From Ipomoea triloba (lineage: Eukaryota; Streptophyta; Magnoliopsida; Solanales; Convolvulaceae): a stretch of 64,000 nucleotides of DNA. The stretch spans positions 23,603,940 to 23,667,939 of the forward strand of contig NC_044920.1 in assembly GCF_003576645.1 (NCBI RefSeq), read 5' to 3'. The position numbers were made by a program, and so were the translations under genes. Positions 9,973 through 21,829 of the stretch are shown here, one piece after another (position 1 is the stretch's first letter; the number at the start of each line of letters is the position of its first letter). The notes beneath the pieces were generated by a model, which saw only the letters and a list, made by a program, of their open reading frames with translations, did no database searches and was not told the origin of the DNA.

Positions 9973-10497
9973 TTAATTATAGGGAAAATTGCATTTTTCG
10001 TCCATAAGTTATAGGGTAATTGTAGAATTCGTTTCTAAGTTATGGTAATACTCACTTTTCATCCCTAAGTTATCATTGGCGTTGCACTTTTTGTCCCTGA
10101 GTTATTCAAATTGCAAATTTTGTCCCTAAGTTATCACTACGTTACACTTTTTGTTCCTAACTTAAGTGTGCAAACTTTGGCAAATTTTTGTTTAAAAAAT
10201 TTTTATTCAAACTTTTTCGGTTTAACGCCAATTTTTTCAACAAAGTTTACTGAAAAAGTTCGAATAAAAATTTTTTAAACAAAAATTTACCGAAGTTTGC
10301 ATACTTAAGGTAGGGACGAAAAGTGCAATGTAATAATAATTTAGGGACGAAATTTGCAATTTGAATAACTCGGGAACGAAAAATGCAACGTCGATGATAA
10401 CTTGGAGACGAAAAGTGAGTTTTACCATAACTTATGGACGAATTCTACAATTACCCTATAACTTATGAACGAAAAATGCAATTTTTCCTTAATTATA
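9973..10497. mobile_element. Mutator-type MITE with 9-bp target duplication
   Basis: The element spans 9982-10488, flanked by the direct repeat TTAATTATA (9973-9981 and 10489-10497). Termini are GGGAAAATTGCATTTTTCG and the inverse of CGAAAAATGCAATTTTTCC. The arms are inverted over nearly the whole element, about 250 bp each. Each arm contains roughly six imperfect units of the form (T)TTTTNGTCCCTAAGTTAT. A 9-bp duplication plus long TIRs fits the Mutator superfamily. There is no transposase, so it is non-autonomous. Confidence 0.9.
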
Positions 10498-10859
10498 ATT
10501 AGAATTATATCATTTGATTTGGTCATCTAATTTTCTAACTAATTATTGTTTGAAGGAACACTGCATTTGGTTCTTCTAAAAGGAACACTCCCAATAATTT
10601 AGTGAAATTTATTAAATGTTTGACTTCATAGAAAATATCAAAGAGTAAAAAAAAAGTATCTTAATTAAATCCTTATAAGTGAAAAAAAAAAAAAAACCTT
10701 TTTGATAGAGACTTTAAAAAAAACTTTTATTCTAAATAAGTTTTCTTGACCAAATAAAAATAAAATGAAATATATATGTACCAAGGTAATTATATATTTG
10801 TTACAAAGTAATAAATGTAATATAATTAATAAAAAAATAGTTTTTTTTAAAATAAAACA
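10498..10859. other. AT-rich spacer
   Basis: Poly-A/poly-T rich sequence with no gene or clear repeat boundary. Confidence 0.5.
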
Positions 10860-11330
10860 CAACTTCATTCAAAACTAGAATAAAACCGAGATACAAGCAA
10901 GTGGGGAAGAAACTCACGACACAAGGACAGATGAAGAACTAGTTGCCCTAGCCAAAAGTATGAGCTCCTTGATTCACTGGCATCCCGATATGACAAGCAG
11001 AGATGCTGCCAATATTGCTAGCAATGACATGACATTGCTTAACAACCAACCCACATGCGAAAAATCCACACCTAACGAATTAAAAGCAGAGCAAAAATTT
11101 AAACAGTCAGATTCAATAACAACATTTGATCTACCAAGTCCTTTAAGCCATGATAAAGCCTCTCTGACCGCCATTGCTTTAGCCAAATAAGGATCATTAC
11201 CACAGTACAGCCGACCACCTACAAGTCTACAACAACTATAAAATCACCATTATGATCACGAACCACCGCTTCGAAGCTGGCTCTATCTCCAAATACATCT
11301 GCATCCACATCATACTTTACAAAAGAAATA
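10860..11330 (-). pseudogene. RNase H-like domain remnant (LINE or retroposed origin)
   Basis: Read on the minus strand from about 11330, a frame resembles the RNase H-type domain common in plant LINEs: a DVDADVFGDRASFEAVVRDH-like stretch, then AKAMAVREALSWLKGLG and VVIESDCLNFCSAFN (from 11186). The frame breaks at least twice (near 11220 and 11010). Another frame then continues with SISACHIGMPVNQGAH-like residues. An A/T-rich run (10835-10855) lies at the 3' side. This looks like a dead 3' fragment of a non-LTR retrotransposon. A decayed host RNase H-like gene is the alternative. Confidence 0.65.
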
Positions 11331-12643
11331 GTTAAATAGACTATTGAAGTGCACATAAAAATACAATAAATTATCAATTTTTTTTTAAATCAAACAGTTA
11401 AACAAGCTAAAATTATCATATTACTTACATAGATAATTATATGTTAATTTTTTTTTTTTTTGTAATTATTTCAAGAAAAATGTTATAATAATACATTCTC
11501 TCTTTCTTTGTTGACAAAATTGCTCTTTTAAATAGATTCCGATGAAAACTATGGAAATTAGTCAACAAATATTTCATTAAAGCAAATCTAAAAAAAACTT
11601 CAAAATGAACCACAACTTAAAATACTAAATAAGTTTTTATCGTACTTGTATTAAAAAAAAAGTGTTTATCGTACTTAGTACAAAATATTACTCCGTAATA
11701 ATAATAAATTTAAACACTATTCAATACTATGCTATCATACACTTGGGGAACGGAACACATTGTGCGGGTCAGTACTATAGAAATCCAAAACAACTTATAT
11801 ATATAACACAACAAAATTCAGTTTTTTTTTTGTTTTGTTTTGTTTTGTTTTTGGGTGTATATTGTTAAAGAAGAAAAATGATTGCTACTCCCATGCCTAA
11901 ACCCAACAATCATTCATCCTCCATTATTAAAAGTTAAAAGCTAAAGCCCTTTTTAGCGCTAAAGAACACGGGGGGTTAAACACAACAGGCAAATTGAAGC
12001 ACAGCCGTTCGCTCCATTCGAATTCGATGGCATGGGTGTTAGTACATCGTAACGTGGGACAACAAAAGAGGTGAGCAGTCAATCGCGCGGGTGGGTTTTT
12101 GCGGGCTATACACGCTTCATCTTCAATTCGTGTTGTCCAAGGTTTGGTCCGTCTGTTAAGTGGCGCGCTGCATTTGCGTCCACAACCTCAGGAGAAAAAG
12201 GAATGGCAGCAAGCGATTGAATTTTCAAGAAAAAAAAAAAAAGATAAAGTTTGGCGGCTTTTTGTAGAGGTCGGTGATGGCGTATCGTATGTAGTATAGC
12301 CTAGTAACTACACGCCAAGGGATTCGGGGAAAAAAAGGTAAAAAAGGCGGTGCTGACTCATCACTAAAGACGACAACGCTTTATAGAGAATCAAGAAATA
12401 GAAAGAGGTTTCATGAGAAGATCTCAAGGCCACATAGAATTTGTGGCTCACAATCCCTTTTCCTCGCTGACGTGTCCTCCCCTACCCACCTTCTTCTTTA
12501 AACTCCTCTCTCCCACCCCATATATTTCCTTCACTTTGCGTCAGATCTCCTTGACACAACACCCAAATCATCGGATTATACTCTTAGGTTTTTGGCCTTT
12601 TGTTGTGATTCTGAGTTTTTGAGGCTGGGAAAGTGGAACTGTA
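11331..12643. other. Intergenic and probable promoter/5' UTR of the Dof gene
   Basis: 11331-11900 is AT-rich with poly-A/T runs. 11940-12640 is more balanced and contains pyrimidine-rich stretches typical of plant 5' leaders (12470-12540). A CATATATTTCC (12519-12529) could act as a TATA-like element, but this is weak. No other gene is supported. Confidence 0.45.
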
Positions 12644-14374
12644 ATGCCGGAAGTGAGCAAAGACCCCGCGATAAAGCTGTTTGGGAAGACTATCCAGTTG
12701 CCGGATGCTCCGGCGCCGGCGCCGCCGACGGAGATGGATGTTGACCCCGGCGGGGGAGCAGCTTCATCTCCTCCACCTGCTGATGAATTCTCAGCTAAAG
12801 ATAGTTCTTGTTCAGAAGCTGATGGCGGAGAGGATGAACAACTCCAAAAGGTTAAAGATTTCATCTTTCTTTTGATTCACTATAATGATAACTCTGGGTT
12901 GGTCTTGGTTTTTGTGATTTCTGCACTGTTCATCTTAATCTGGGTCTAGGTTTTGAGATTTCCTAGGTTTCTTTCCCTTTTTATAAGTGCCTTGTCAAAT
13001 TGAAGAAACAGCTTATTCAGATTGATTATAATTGTTAAGATTGGTTCATGCCCTAGATTTGATTTTGATTCGTGCTAAATTTTGTTATGAAAACAGAATG
13101 AGAATGGAGAAAGTGAAGAGGATGAAGGAACAGTGTTATTGGAAGGGGAAGAGATTATGGATGAGAGTGTAGATGAAATGAGGGATGGCTTAAAAGCACC
13201 ACCTGTTGATGAAGATGGTGGTGGAGCAACTGAAATTTCAACAACTGAGGAAGAGGGGAAAATGAGTAATGGAAAAGATAAGACTCTGAAAAAACCAGAC
13301 AAGATAATTCCATGTCCTAGGTGTGATAGTATGGACACAAAGTTCTGTTATTTCAACAACTACAACGTGAACCAGCCGCGCCACTTCTGCAAGAAATGCC
13401 AGAGATATTGGACGTCGGGTGGGATGACGAGGAATTTGCCTGTGGGTGCTGGGCGCAGAAAAAGTAAGAACTCGGCTGCTCATTATCACCATTTGAATGC
13501 TGTGAAGTCGTTTCAGAGTGCTCGTGTAGATCATCCCGAGAGAATCCAACACCATGCTCTTAAGGCCAATGGCAAGGTTCTCACGTTGGCCTCTGATTCG
13601 CCCCTCTGTGACTCTGTGGCCTCAGCGTTGAACATTGCAGAGAAAACTGCAGGGAATGGGTTTTACAAGCCAGTAGAGTTAGGAATCCCGGTTTCATATG
13701 GAGCTGGGGATAATGGAGCTGACCATTCAAGTGGTTCCTCATCACTCACTGCTGCAAGTACAAAGGATGATGTTTGCAAAAATGGGTTGCCCGACATGCT
13801 AAGACAGAACTACCATGGCTTCGCTCCTCAGTTACCATGCTTTCCAGGTCCTCCTTGGCCATATCCATCCAATGCTGTTCAGTGGAGCTCTGCAGTTCCT
13901 CCACCCGGTTGCTTTTCTCCCGGCTTTCCCATGCCATTTTACCCCCCGGCAATGTATTTGGGTTATACCATTCCATGCTCTTGGAATTCCCCTTGGGTGA
14001 ACAGACCTGTTGTGCCCCAACAGCACACGTCTTCTGGCCCTAATTCTCCAACCTTAGGGAAGCACTCAAGGGATGACACCGTGGTGAAACCAGCCAACAG
14101 CAAGGAAGGTGAGCCACCCAAAGATAGTAATCCAGAGAAGTGTCTGTGGGTTCCTAAAACTTTGCGGTTTGATGATCCAGAAGACGCTGCAAAGAGTTCC
14201 ATATGGGCGACGCTGGGAATAAAACATGATAGAGTTGATTCGATTAGGGGTGGCGCTTTTAAGGCCTTCAAGTTGAAGGATGACGAGAAGAGTCATGCTT
14301 CAAAGAACTGTAGAGTATTAGAAGCCAATCCAGCTGCATTATCCAGGTCATTGAACTTCCACGAGAGCTCATAA
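12644..14374 (+). CDS. Cycling Dof factor-type transcription factor
   Basis: Two exons, 12644-12850 and 13097-14374 (CAAAAG|GTTAAA donor, AAACAG acceptor, phase 0), encode 494 residues. The N-terminus has [14 protein letters not shown], a conserved CDF motif. The Dof zinc finger lies at about 137-190, with C142-x2-C145-x21-C167-x2-C170 and [20 protein letters not shown]. Two C-terminal CDF blocks are present: [20 protein letters not shown] (from 418) and [17 protein letters not shown] at the end. CDF proteins are nuclear repressors of CONSTANS/FT-type flowering genes. The C-terminal blocks bind FKF1/GIGANTEA, which target the protein for degradation. Those roles are known for the family and inferred here. 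Exon 1 starts at MPEVSKDP; an acidic linker precedes the finger. Confidence 0.95.
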
Positions 14375-15725
14375 GCAGGGAACCTGGACTTAGCAATATG
14401 CTGATTGCAGTGGCAATTCCTTGTGGCTGATCATTCTTGCAACAGAATTCTAATCGGCGAGCAATCTTGGGTTATGACTTTACGATCATATAATATTTTC
14501 TCGAAGATCAGACAACTAGATGCGGATTTCCAACTTTTTGTTCTGAGAAAGGAGAGGTTCTATTCCATAGGTAGGCGGTTTGCTAGGTTCTTGCTCTTCT
14601 AGCACATGTATATATTCGTATTTGAGATCCTGAGAGCTATGGCTCATAGTAAAAAACATGTTTATTCCAAGACTACATCTGGCTAAATTATTTAGGGGAT
14701 ATAATCAAAAAGGTTTCACCGCATGGTCTCTTGCAACATATTCATTTGCCATATATACTCCCAGATGAGCAGAGGATTGGCTTGTTGGCAGCAACCGGAG
14801 GATGCCCGAGGTTGGGCAGAGACGCGGAGGAGCCACAACGAAGGTTTTATCACGGTAAAATGGTTCAATTTGACTTCTATCTATCAAGGAAAAATCATCA
14901 TTTTTTAGATACAAGAAATATTGATCGAACAAATTTGGACTAAAAAAACCATTTGACTTCTATCTATCTAGGAAAAATCATCATTTTTTAGATACAAGAA
15001 ACATTGATCGAACAAATTTGGACTAAAAACAGGTAACACCGGAAATGTATAGTAGCCTAAGATGCACCTCTCATAGAGACATGTTTGATATCAAGCTAAA
15101 CATTGTGTGATTTTGTTACTCAACACATCAGAAAAGTTTTGCCTTAGTATGAAATTAATGATGCTTTATTAGCTTCTTCTGGCGTAACATGGAACCTACT
15201 TTGAGCTTTGAGTATGGATCAGAAAACTTATTTTCTAAACCCGTAGGAGTAATATAACATACACACGAGGAGGCAATATTGTATGTAACATTGGGATTGA
15301 GAACTAAAAGTCAACAGTTTCATAAATAGTTGTTGCTTTTCTTGCTAAAAAAATATGATATTTGAGTGTGTCTGTAAGCTGTCCAGCCTGTAGTTAGATA
15401 TTTTAGCTGTTTAATAAGCACTTCCACCTCTGTCTTCCCTAATATTCTGATGGGGCAGATAGAAAGGTTACAGACTTACAGTGTAATCTCAGTTTGATTA
15501 AAGAAATCCCCATCAACCGACCAAATTTAATCCCGGATTTTTTAATGTGTAAATTAATGGAAGAAAGAACCCTGATCTGATTTGTTATAGACATGCATTA
15601 GTTCTTGGGAAAGCACACCAGAAACCAGAACTCTCTGGTCTGTACTTCCCAGAAGTTTACAAAAGCCAAGTAAAGTAACCTCTCACCCACTTCCAAGAAT
15701 TCCAAGAATTCCAAGAAAATCATTC
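14375..15725. other. 3' UTR of the Dof gene and intergenic DNA
   Basis: The first few hundred bases are probably 3' UTR. A tandem duplication of about 80 bp follows (14867-15029). The rest, to 15700, holds no open frame of note. Short direct repeats (CCAAGAATTCCAAGAATTCC) sit just upstream of the secreted-peptide gene at 15692-15715. Confidence 0.5.
14867..15029. repeat. Tandem duplication, about 80 bp x2
   Basis: ATTTGACTTCTATCTATC, GGAAAAATCATCATTTTTTA and CATTGATCGAACAAATTTGG (ATATTGATC in copy 1) occur in both units with only a few changes. Their recent look suggests a young slip or unequal exchange. Confidence 0.85.
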
Positions 15726-16358
15726 ATGGGGAGACCCTTTATGCTTTGGGTTCTTTTTGTGGCAGCTTTTCTTATGATCTCTTTCTCTCCTGGTAATTCT
15801 CTTCTTCGTCTTCTTCCATTTTCCGATTTTGACAGTAATTGCAGTTTGCTTATTAAGGAACAGATCTTAGTATATTATACCTCTGTTTACCATCTGTGTT
15901 AGGATTTGGAAGGAAGATGATGGGGCCATTGGATCATGCAAACTCTGCTGCTGTTTCATTTCAGGTTTTTTGCCATTTCTTCTGCCATATATCTGCTTCT
16001 TGTGAATTTTACATTACAGGAAAACGTTTGTTGAGAATAAATAATATATAAACATAAATGTGCAATCCAACTACTAGCTTAGGTTTTTAGTTGAGATGGA
16101 GCACATGCTTCAATTTGGCATCAGAGCCATGCCAAAGTTCATGGGTCCCAATCCAACTACTAGCTTAGGCTTTTAGTTGAGATGGAGCACATGCTTCAAT
16201 CACGTTTAATCTTTTGAATGGGAATGCAGGAGAAATGGGTAGTGTATCAGAGAGATTATGAGCAAGCTGGGCCGAACGTCCACTCCCAACCTGCTCTTCT
16301 TTCTCCTCCTCCTCCTTCGTCTCCTCCTCTGGCATCACCGCCATCACTGCAATACTAA
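15726..16358 (+). CDS. Small secreted peptide precursor with PSY-like DY motif
   Basis: Three exons, 15726-15792, 15903-15964 and 16230-16358, with consistent GT-AG junctions (CCTG|GTAATT, TTAG|GATTTGG, TTTCAG|GTTTTT, TGCAG|GAGAAA), give 85 residues. The first 23 residues (MGRPFMLWVLFVAAFLMISF...) form a clear signal peptide. A short basic linker (FGRKMMG) follows, then RDYEQAGPNVHSQP (51-64), and a Pro/Ser-rich tail to the stop. An Asp-Tyr pair followed by Gly, Asn, His and Pro resembles tyrosine-sulfated PSY peptides, which carry DYxxxGxN...H.P. The His is one place early, so the match is imperfect. I infer an apoplastic signalling peptide. Intron 2 carries an LTR-like repeat. Confidence 0.75.
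16055..16200. mobile_element. Miniature LTR (TRIM/SMART-like) fragment in intron 2
   Basis: Two direct copies of CAATCCAACTACTAGCTTAGG and TTTTAGTTGAGATGGAGCAC, ending CATGCTTCA, lie at about 16060-16113 and 16146-16199. Between them, immediately after the first copy, is TTTGGCATCAGAGCC, close to the Met-tRNA primer site TGGTATCAGAGC. LTR-PBS-short spacer-LTR on this tiny scale suits a TRIM/SMART-type remnant. The outer LTR edges are uncertain. Confidence 0.6.
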
Positions 16359-16836
16359 ACCATTCCCAAGCGTAGTATGTTGTTGTCTGATAAGGAGTTA
16401 CTGTTTTGTTTCTGGTCTGTAATGTGCAGTCTGCAACTGAATAGATAGACATGTTTATGTTAAGTGTGAAGGATGAGATGGTGAACATGTTCCAGATCTG
16501 TTAGGCTTTATATTGTATGGCAATTATTGTCAAGAATTACTTGCTTACATTGTGATGTCTTGTAAAGAATAAAACTTTCAGTTGTTGTACCCAAATGAAC
16601 CAAGCCCACAAGGCCCAACAATAAATCTCTCTTATTTTATGTATTTCCAGTTTCCACACATTTATTTACCATCAGATCAAATCTCTGAAGGTACATCTAG
16701 GGAAGACCAGTTTATATTGTTCATAGTTGACTGACATTAGTAACAAATTAGCTTAGATGATTAATAATTGATCAACTCGAAACAAAATTCTTTCATTACA
16801 GCGAGAAAGGCCCTTCCCTGCCCTGCCCGTACTATT
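16359..16836. other. 3' UTR and spacer
   Basis: This holds the 3' UTR of the peptide gene, with AATAAA at about 16568-16573 as a likely polyadenylation signal, then AT-rich spacer up to the start of the duplicated block. Confidence 0.55.
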
Positions 16837-17002
16837 ACTAGATTGAGCACCTTCTTTTGCTTTTCTTTCGAGTGCCGATCAAAAAGATCAATGGTAAATT
16901 AACCTAAATTGTTTATAGTTGACCAACGCAAATTAAGAATGTTAATAGCAAATTAGTTTAGGTTTTCCATAACTATTGGCTCAAACTGAGAGTCAAATTT
17001 AA

Positions 17003-17300
17003 GGGTGTGTTTGGTTCGCACATGAAAATCGGAATCTGAATGGGTATCAAATACTGGTAATTGTAATGAGCTTTGGTAAAAGTATTTTGCATGTTTGGTA
17101 GTTGGGTGGAATGAGAATGACTATTAATAGTTGGGGAAGAGGAGAAAAGAAAATGAAACTTTTATTTTATTAGAGAATAGGTTTTGCAATTAATGCGATA
17201 ATAAAAACTCATAGTAGTGTTCTAAAAATCTGTCAACCAAACAATAATAATGATTTTAATACACATTCTTGATAGCTAAATCTGTTACCCAAACACACCC
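17003..17300. mobile_element. hAT-like MITE
   Basis: Termini GGGTGTGTTTGGTT and ACCCAAACACACCC form short TIRs typical of hAT-type MITEs. The subterminal GGTTCGCACATG has no long inverse. The interior is AT-rich and non-coding. No 8-bp target duplication is visible. A second copy lies at 20618-20915 because the whole locus is duplicated. Confidence 0.7.
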
Positions 17301-18214
17301 TCTGTGGGAACTATACGTGCTCTGTGGAACATGTATAGTTCACAAGCGTGTTTATTAATATACTTTAACAAATGTGGAAATAATTTAAATTTGAATGGAA
17401 TTGAGTATATTTTGGATTGAACTTTCCCCACTTCCCTGCAAAATTTGAATAGAGAGTCGTAAAAATTGGGCACTTTACTTGGACTAAACATTTTCTTTCT
17501 TTTTTCCTACAGGAAAAAATGGGGATGAAGTTGACATTTTCCAATGGGATTAATTTCATTGCAACCTTCATCCATTAAAATAACATTTTTATCTTATTCT
17601 TTGATTATCAATTCCACCGTTTTTTTTCTCTAAATATTTTTTTTTAATACAGTAAAAAGGGAATAGAAAAAATATAAAAGAATTAAATAGTATGAAACCA
17701 AGTCCTACAAGATCGGCATCAAGAAAATTAGAAAAGAATATGTTAGTTTTATGACAACGAGGTAAACTGTCGACGGGCCAATACAACCGTACAAAAAGAA
17801 TATAAGTGCTTTTTATTGTCAACCAATAATAATCGAATCTTCTACAATGTTTTTCCGAAGTGTTTTATACATAGGCACTTGGTTCTAAGAAAGAAAATGA
17901 CGTTGTTTACAAATTAGGATTAGAAACCTTTCCTTAACTTTTTTCAAATTAGGCATAGATTTCCTTCCTAAACGACAAGATCTCTTTATTAAACTGAAAA
18001 ATGGGGAACTGGGGAGGATACATAAATGAATCTTCTAACTATCTTTCAAATATCTTCTCGCTCTTAGAAGTCCTACAACGTTCTCCTGACTTGCTAGCTG
18101 GCTGACTATACAGTCTGACTGCTTGCATGATTTCCTCGATTGCATACGCCTACTATTGATCCATCATCAAGTCCCTCACTTTCCAATGGCTCACCAGACT
18201 AACAACACAGGAAA

Positions 18215-19899
18215 TGTTGGTCCCAAGGGGATGGGGTACAAGTCTAGAGGGGGGGGGGGGGGAATAGACTTGTATAAGATTTTGCAAATCTTTTCAACCT
18301 CTCGTGTGTATTGAACTTAGGATGTTTAAGTTCGATACCTCATGAGGTGAAGACAAAGTTTTATGCGCAGCGGAAATGTTATCCCCTTTTAGTTAGCACG
18401 AGTTTGGGTTAGTTCGAGAGGTATGATTATATGCAGTGCAATCGAGAAGTTAGCGAGAGATAAAAACAGAAAGTAAGTGCAAGAGAGATTTTTAAGTGGT
18501 TCGGCCAACCCGCCTACTTCCACTCTTCTTCCAGAAACTCCCTGGAAGGATTGCACTAAAAACTTCCCTTTCTAGTACAATAACGAGCGCTTGAGCTTTG
18601 ATCACCAAGCCCGCCTCAAGCCTCAGGTTTTTCGCCCCGCTTCCAGTTACTCCACCTCTCGAGCACTTGACCTTTGATCACCAAGCCCGCGTCAAGCCTC
18701 AGGTTTCTTTCGCTCGGACAGCAGCCAGGATACTCCACCTCCCTTGCTTAATCCAAAGCAAGACGTTGTTGATAGTCACAGTTGAATGTAACAATCTCCA
18801 ATCTGACCACAAGCTATCGTTGAATCAACTTTGATGTAGAGCAGCTTTGGTCACCTTCTGGATGTATGACAGTTTAGCTTTGTAACTCTCTTCGAACACT
18901 AAGATGTGTTCTCTCGCTGTATTGAATATCAGGATGATATTCCAAGTTAAGCACTTTGCACTGGAACGTTTTTATCAGACACCTCTTGTTAACCTCTTGA
19001 CCTCTTTCACAACCCCTGTTTCTTCTGTGTCTTTACGTCCTTATATATGAGAGTAGAAGAATAGTTCCGTTGGAGGGAAAACTATTCCGTTTGAAATTGG
19101 TCTCCCACGCCGAACATGGGTCTTTGCACAATTTCAGCATTTTTCATGGAGTAGTGGTCTTGTAACTTGAGCCTTTTGTTTTGTAGTGAATATTCCATAT
19201 TCCACTTTCTTGAGCTCATGCTTCACTTGCTTCTTTTGGATAAAGTTACTCTTTTTATGTTCCCATCATTCCTTGTTTGGGGAATCTGACCACTTCAGGA
19301 TTGGTGCACTTCTTGACCGTTTGTGGTGGAGGTCTGACGTGTCATCCACTTCCGTCCATTTTGAAACCTCCCGCTCAGCACCTCTTCAATATTTTATCTC
19401 CATGATATTCTTCTTCTCCAAACTTAGAGTATTTTATCTGCACATGTTGACTAACATTCAGCCTCTTGGAGAAGTGCCGGTTTATCGAGACCATAAAAGA
19501 TGTCTCGACCACTTGATGTTTCAATCCCATGTATCGAGAGGTCTATCTCTCGAATATTCTTTACGTCTCGAACTCGATAGGTATATCGAGAGGTCCTTAC
19601 CTCTCGAACTTGGCTTGTGTCTCGAGACTTAGTTGATGTCTCGTAGACCCTTATTCCTCCAGAGTTGTCTCGTGCCTGCTTCTGATCTATCTGTTTGCTT
19701 ACAACACGAAAACTTCTAAGTTGTTCAAACAAGTTTACCTTAAGCTTAAATATTTCCCGAGTTGAGCTCAAATTACCCGGTTGTATTTTCGCTCTTAGTT
19801 TACTTATCGAACTTACATTGTTTAGCCTATGTATCGAGACTTGGGGATTCTTACTTAACAGTTGGTATCATCAAAACCTATTACATGATGTTCCTAACA
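18215..19899 (-). mobile_element. Solo LTR of the Sirevirus-like element
   Basis: The 1685-bp sequence begins TGTTGGTCCC and ends CCTAACA, bounded by a perfect 5-bp target duplication, GGAAA (18210-18214 and 19900-19904). It is near-identical to the LTRs at 21830-23636 and 33578-35261. On the minus strand it holds a TATATAA box (19042-19048). No internal sequence is attached, so it arose by LTR-LTR recombination. It lacks the 122-bp duplication seen in the LTR at 21830. Confidence 0.92.
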
Positions 19900-19959
19900 G
19901 GAAAGTCATCCCATTTGCCGCTACTTGACCTCAGGCCATTTCGCACCATCGGTCTCCCT

Positions 19960-20354
19960 TTAGATCCTTATAAGTTTGTCGCCGACCCCTTTCCAATGAG
20001 GAGTCGTAAGACCAAGCGTCGACTCACCTTTTTTGGGTTACCAATTGAACCTTAAACTCGTATAACTTCATTGTCAGTTCTTTTTTTCAAGGAAGCGTCG
20101 TAAGACTGACCAACTCCTTTTTCAAGATACCGGTTGAATCTTAAACCCCTATAACTTTGTTATCGACTCCTTTATTAAGGAGGCACAGTAAGACTGAGCT
20201 CCAGCACCTTTTTCAGGCTACCTGTCAAACCTCAAACCCTTATAACTTTGTTGTCGACTCCTTTTTCATGAAAGCACTATAAGACTGAGAGCTGACTTTT
20301 GATGGGGTGCGGTAAGACTGACCACCAACTCCTTTTTCCTAGAGACGCGGTAAG
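19960..20354. repeat. Degenerate minisatellite (copy 1)
   Basis: Imperfect units of CTCCTTTTTC...GGTAAGACTGA and CTTATAACTTTGTTGTCGAC recur in the right flank of the solo LTR. They are the same sequence as the start of the longer array at 35320-35910. Confidence 0.75.
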
Positions 20355-20451
20355 GTGGTCCAGCTGGTTCACTTGCTGCCCTTTTCCTGCCCGTTGTATC
20401 CCCCTTCTTTTTCTCTTTATTTTCCCCCTTGTTGGCATCATCAGTACGGGN
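20355..20451. other. Chimeric filler and N at the duplicate junction
   Basis: About 96 bp (GGTCCAGCTGGTTCACTTGC...GTTGGCATCATCAG) break away from the flank at 20354. They are a diverged copy of part of the element's ORF3 (about 24358-24440), followed by one N. Nothing joins them naturally to either side, which suggests mis-joined or foreign repeat sequence. Confidence 0.8.
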
Positions 20452-21829
20452 ACTAGATTGAGCACCTTCTTTTGCTTTTCTTTCGAGTGCCGATCAAAAA
20501 GATCAATGGTAAATTAACCTAAATTGTTTATAGTTGACCAACGCAAATTAAGAATGTTAATAGCAAATTAGTTTAGGTTTTCCATAACTATTGGCTCAAA
20601 CTGAGAGTCAAATTTAAGGGTGTGTTTGGTTCGCACATGAAAATCGGAATCTGAATGGGTATCAAATACTGGTAATTGTAATGAGCTTTGGTAAAAGTAT
20701 TTTGCATGTTTGGTAGTTGGGTGGAATGAGAATGACTATTAATAGTTGGGGAAGAGGAGAAAAGAAAATGAAACTTTTATTTTATTAGAGAATAGGTTTT
20801 GCAATTAATGCGATAATAAAAACTCATAGTAGTGTTCTAAAAATCTGTCAACCAAACAATAATAATGATTTTAATACACATTCTTGATAGCTAAATCTGT
20901 TACCCAAACACACCCTCTGTGGGAACTATACGTGCTCTGTGGAACATGTATAGTTCACAAGCGTGTTTATTAATATACTTTAACAAATGTGGAAATAATT
21001 TAAATTTGAATGGAATTGAGTATATTTTGGATTGAACTTTCCCCACTTCCCTGCAAAATTTGAATAGAGAGTCGTAAAAATTGGGCACTTTACTTGGACT
21101 AAACATTTTCTTTCTTTTTTCCTACAGGAAAAAATGGGGATGAAGTTGACATTTTCCAATGGGATTAATTTCATTGCAACCTTCATCCATTAAAATAACA
21201 TTTTTATCTTATTCTTTGATTATCAATTCCACCGTTTTTTTTCTCTAAATATTTTTTTTTAATACAGTAAAAAGGGAATAGAAAAAATATAAAAGAATTA
21301 AATAGTATGAAACCAAGTCCTACAAGATCGGCATCAAGAAAATTAGAAAAGAATATGTTAGTTTTATGACAACGAGGTAAACTGTCGACGGGCCAATACA
21401 ACCGTACAAAAAGAATATAAGTGCTTTTTATTGTCAACCAATAATAATCGAATCTTCTACAATGTTTTTCCGAAGTGTTTTATACATAGGCACTTGGTTC
21501 TAAGAAAGAAAATGACGTTGTTTACAAATTAGGATTAGAAACCTTTCCTTAACTTTTTTCAAATTAGGCATAGATTTCCTTCCTAAACGACAAGATCTCT
21601 TTATTAAACTGAAAAATGGGGAACTGGGGAGGATACATAAATGAATCTTCTAACTATCTTTCAAATATCTTCTCGCTCTTAGAAGTCCTACAACGTTCTC
21701 CTGACTTGCTAGCTGGCTGACTATACAGTCTGACTGCTTGCATGATTTCCTCGATTGCATACGCCTACTATTGATCCATCATCAAGTCCCTCACTTTCCA
21801 ATGGCTCACCAGACTAACAACACAGGAAA
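20452..21829. repeat. Duplicated locus, copy 2, left flank
   Basis: This repeats 16837-18214 base for base as far as I can read, including the hAT-like MITE (20618-20915). It ends in the GGAAA target site (21825-21829) next to the LTR. Confidence 0.9.

Larger units (their letters stand above)
16837..20354. repeat. Duplicated locus, copy 1 (solo-LTR version)
   Basis: This block returns in the order left flank-LTR-right flank. 16837-18214 matches 20452-21829 (offset 3615). The LTR 18215-19899 matches both LTRs of the full element. 19900-20354 matches 35262-35716 (offset 15362). Outside the LTR I saw no differences when reading the flanks. Copy 1 therefore looks like the same site with the element reduced to one LTR. 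A single N at 20451 separates the copies. See the findings for the haplotype interpretation. Confidence 0.9.

Noticed and set aside
17285..17822. Minus-strand frames repeated at 20900-21437
   Set aside because: They occur twice only because the flank is duplicated; composition is AT-rich and no domain is seen.
19186..19632. 148-codon frame repeated in all three LTRs
   Set aside because: It lies antisense to the LTR transcript and its conservation reflects LTR identity, not protein selection.
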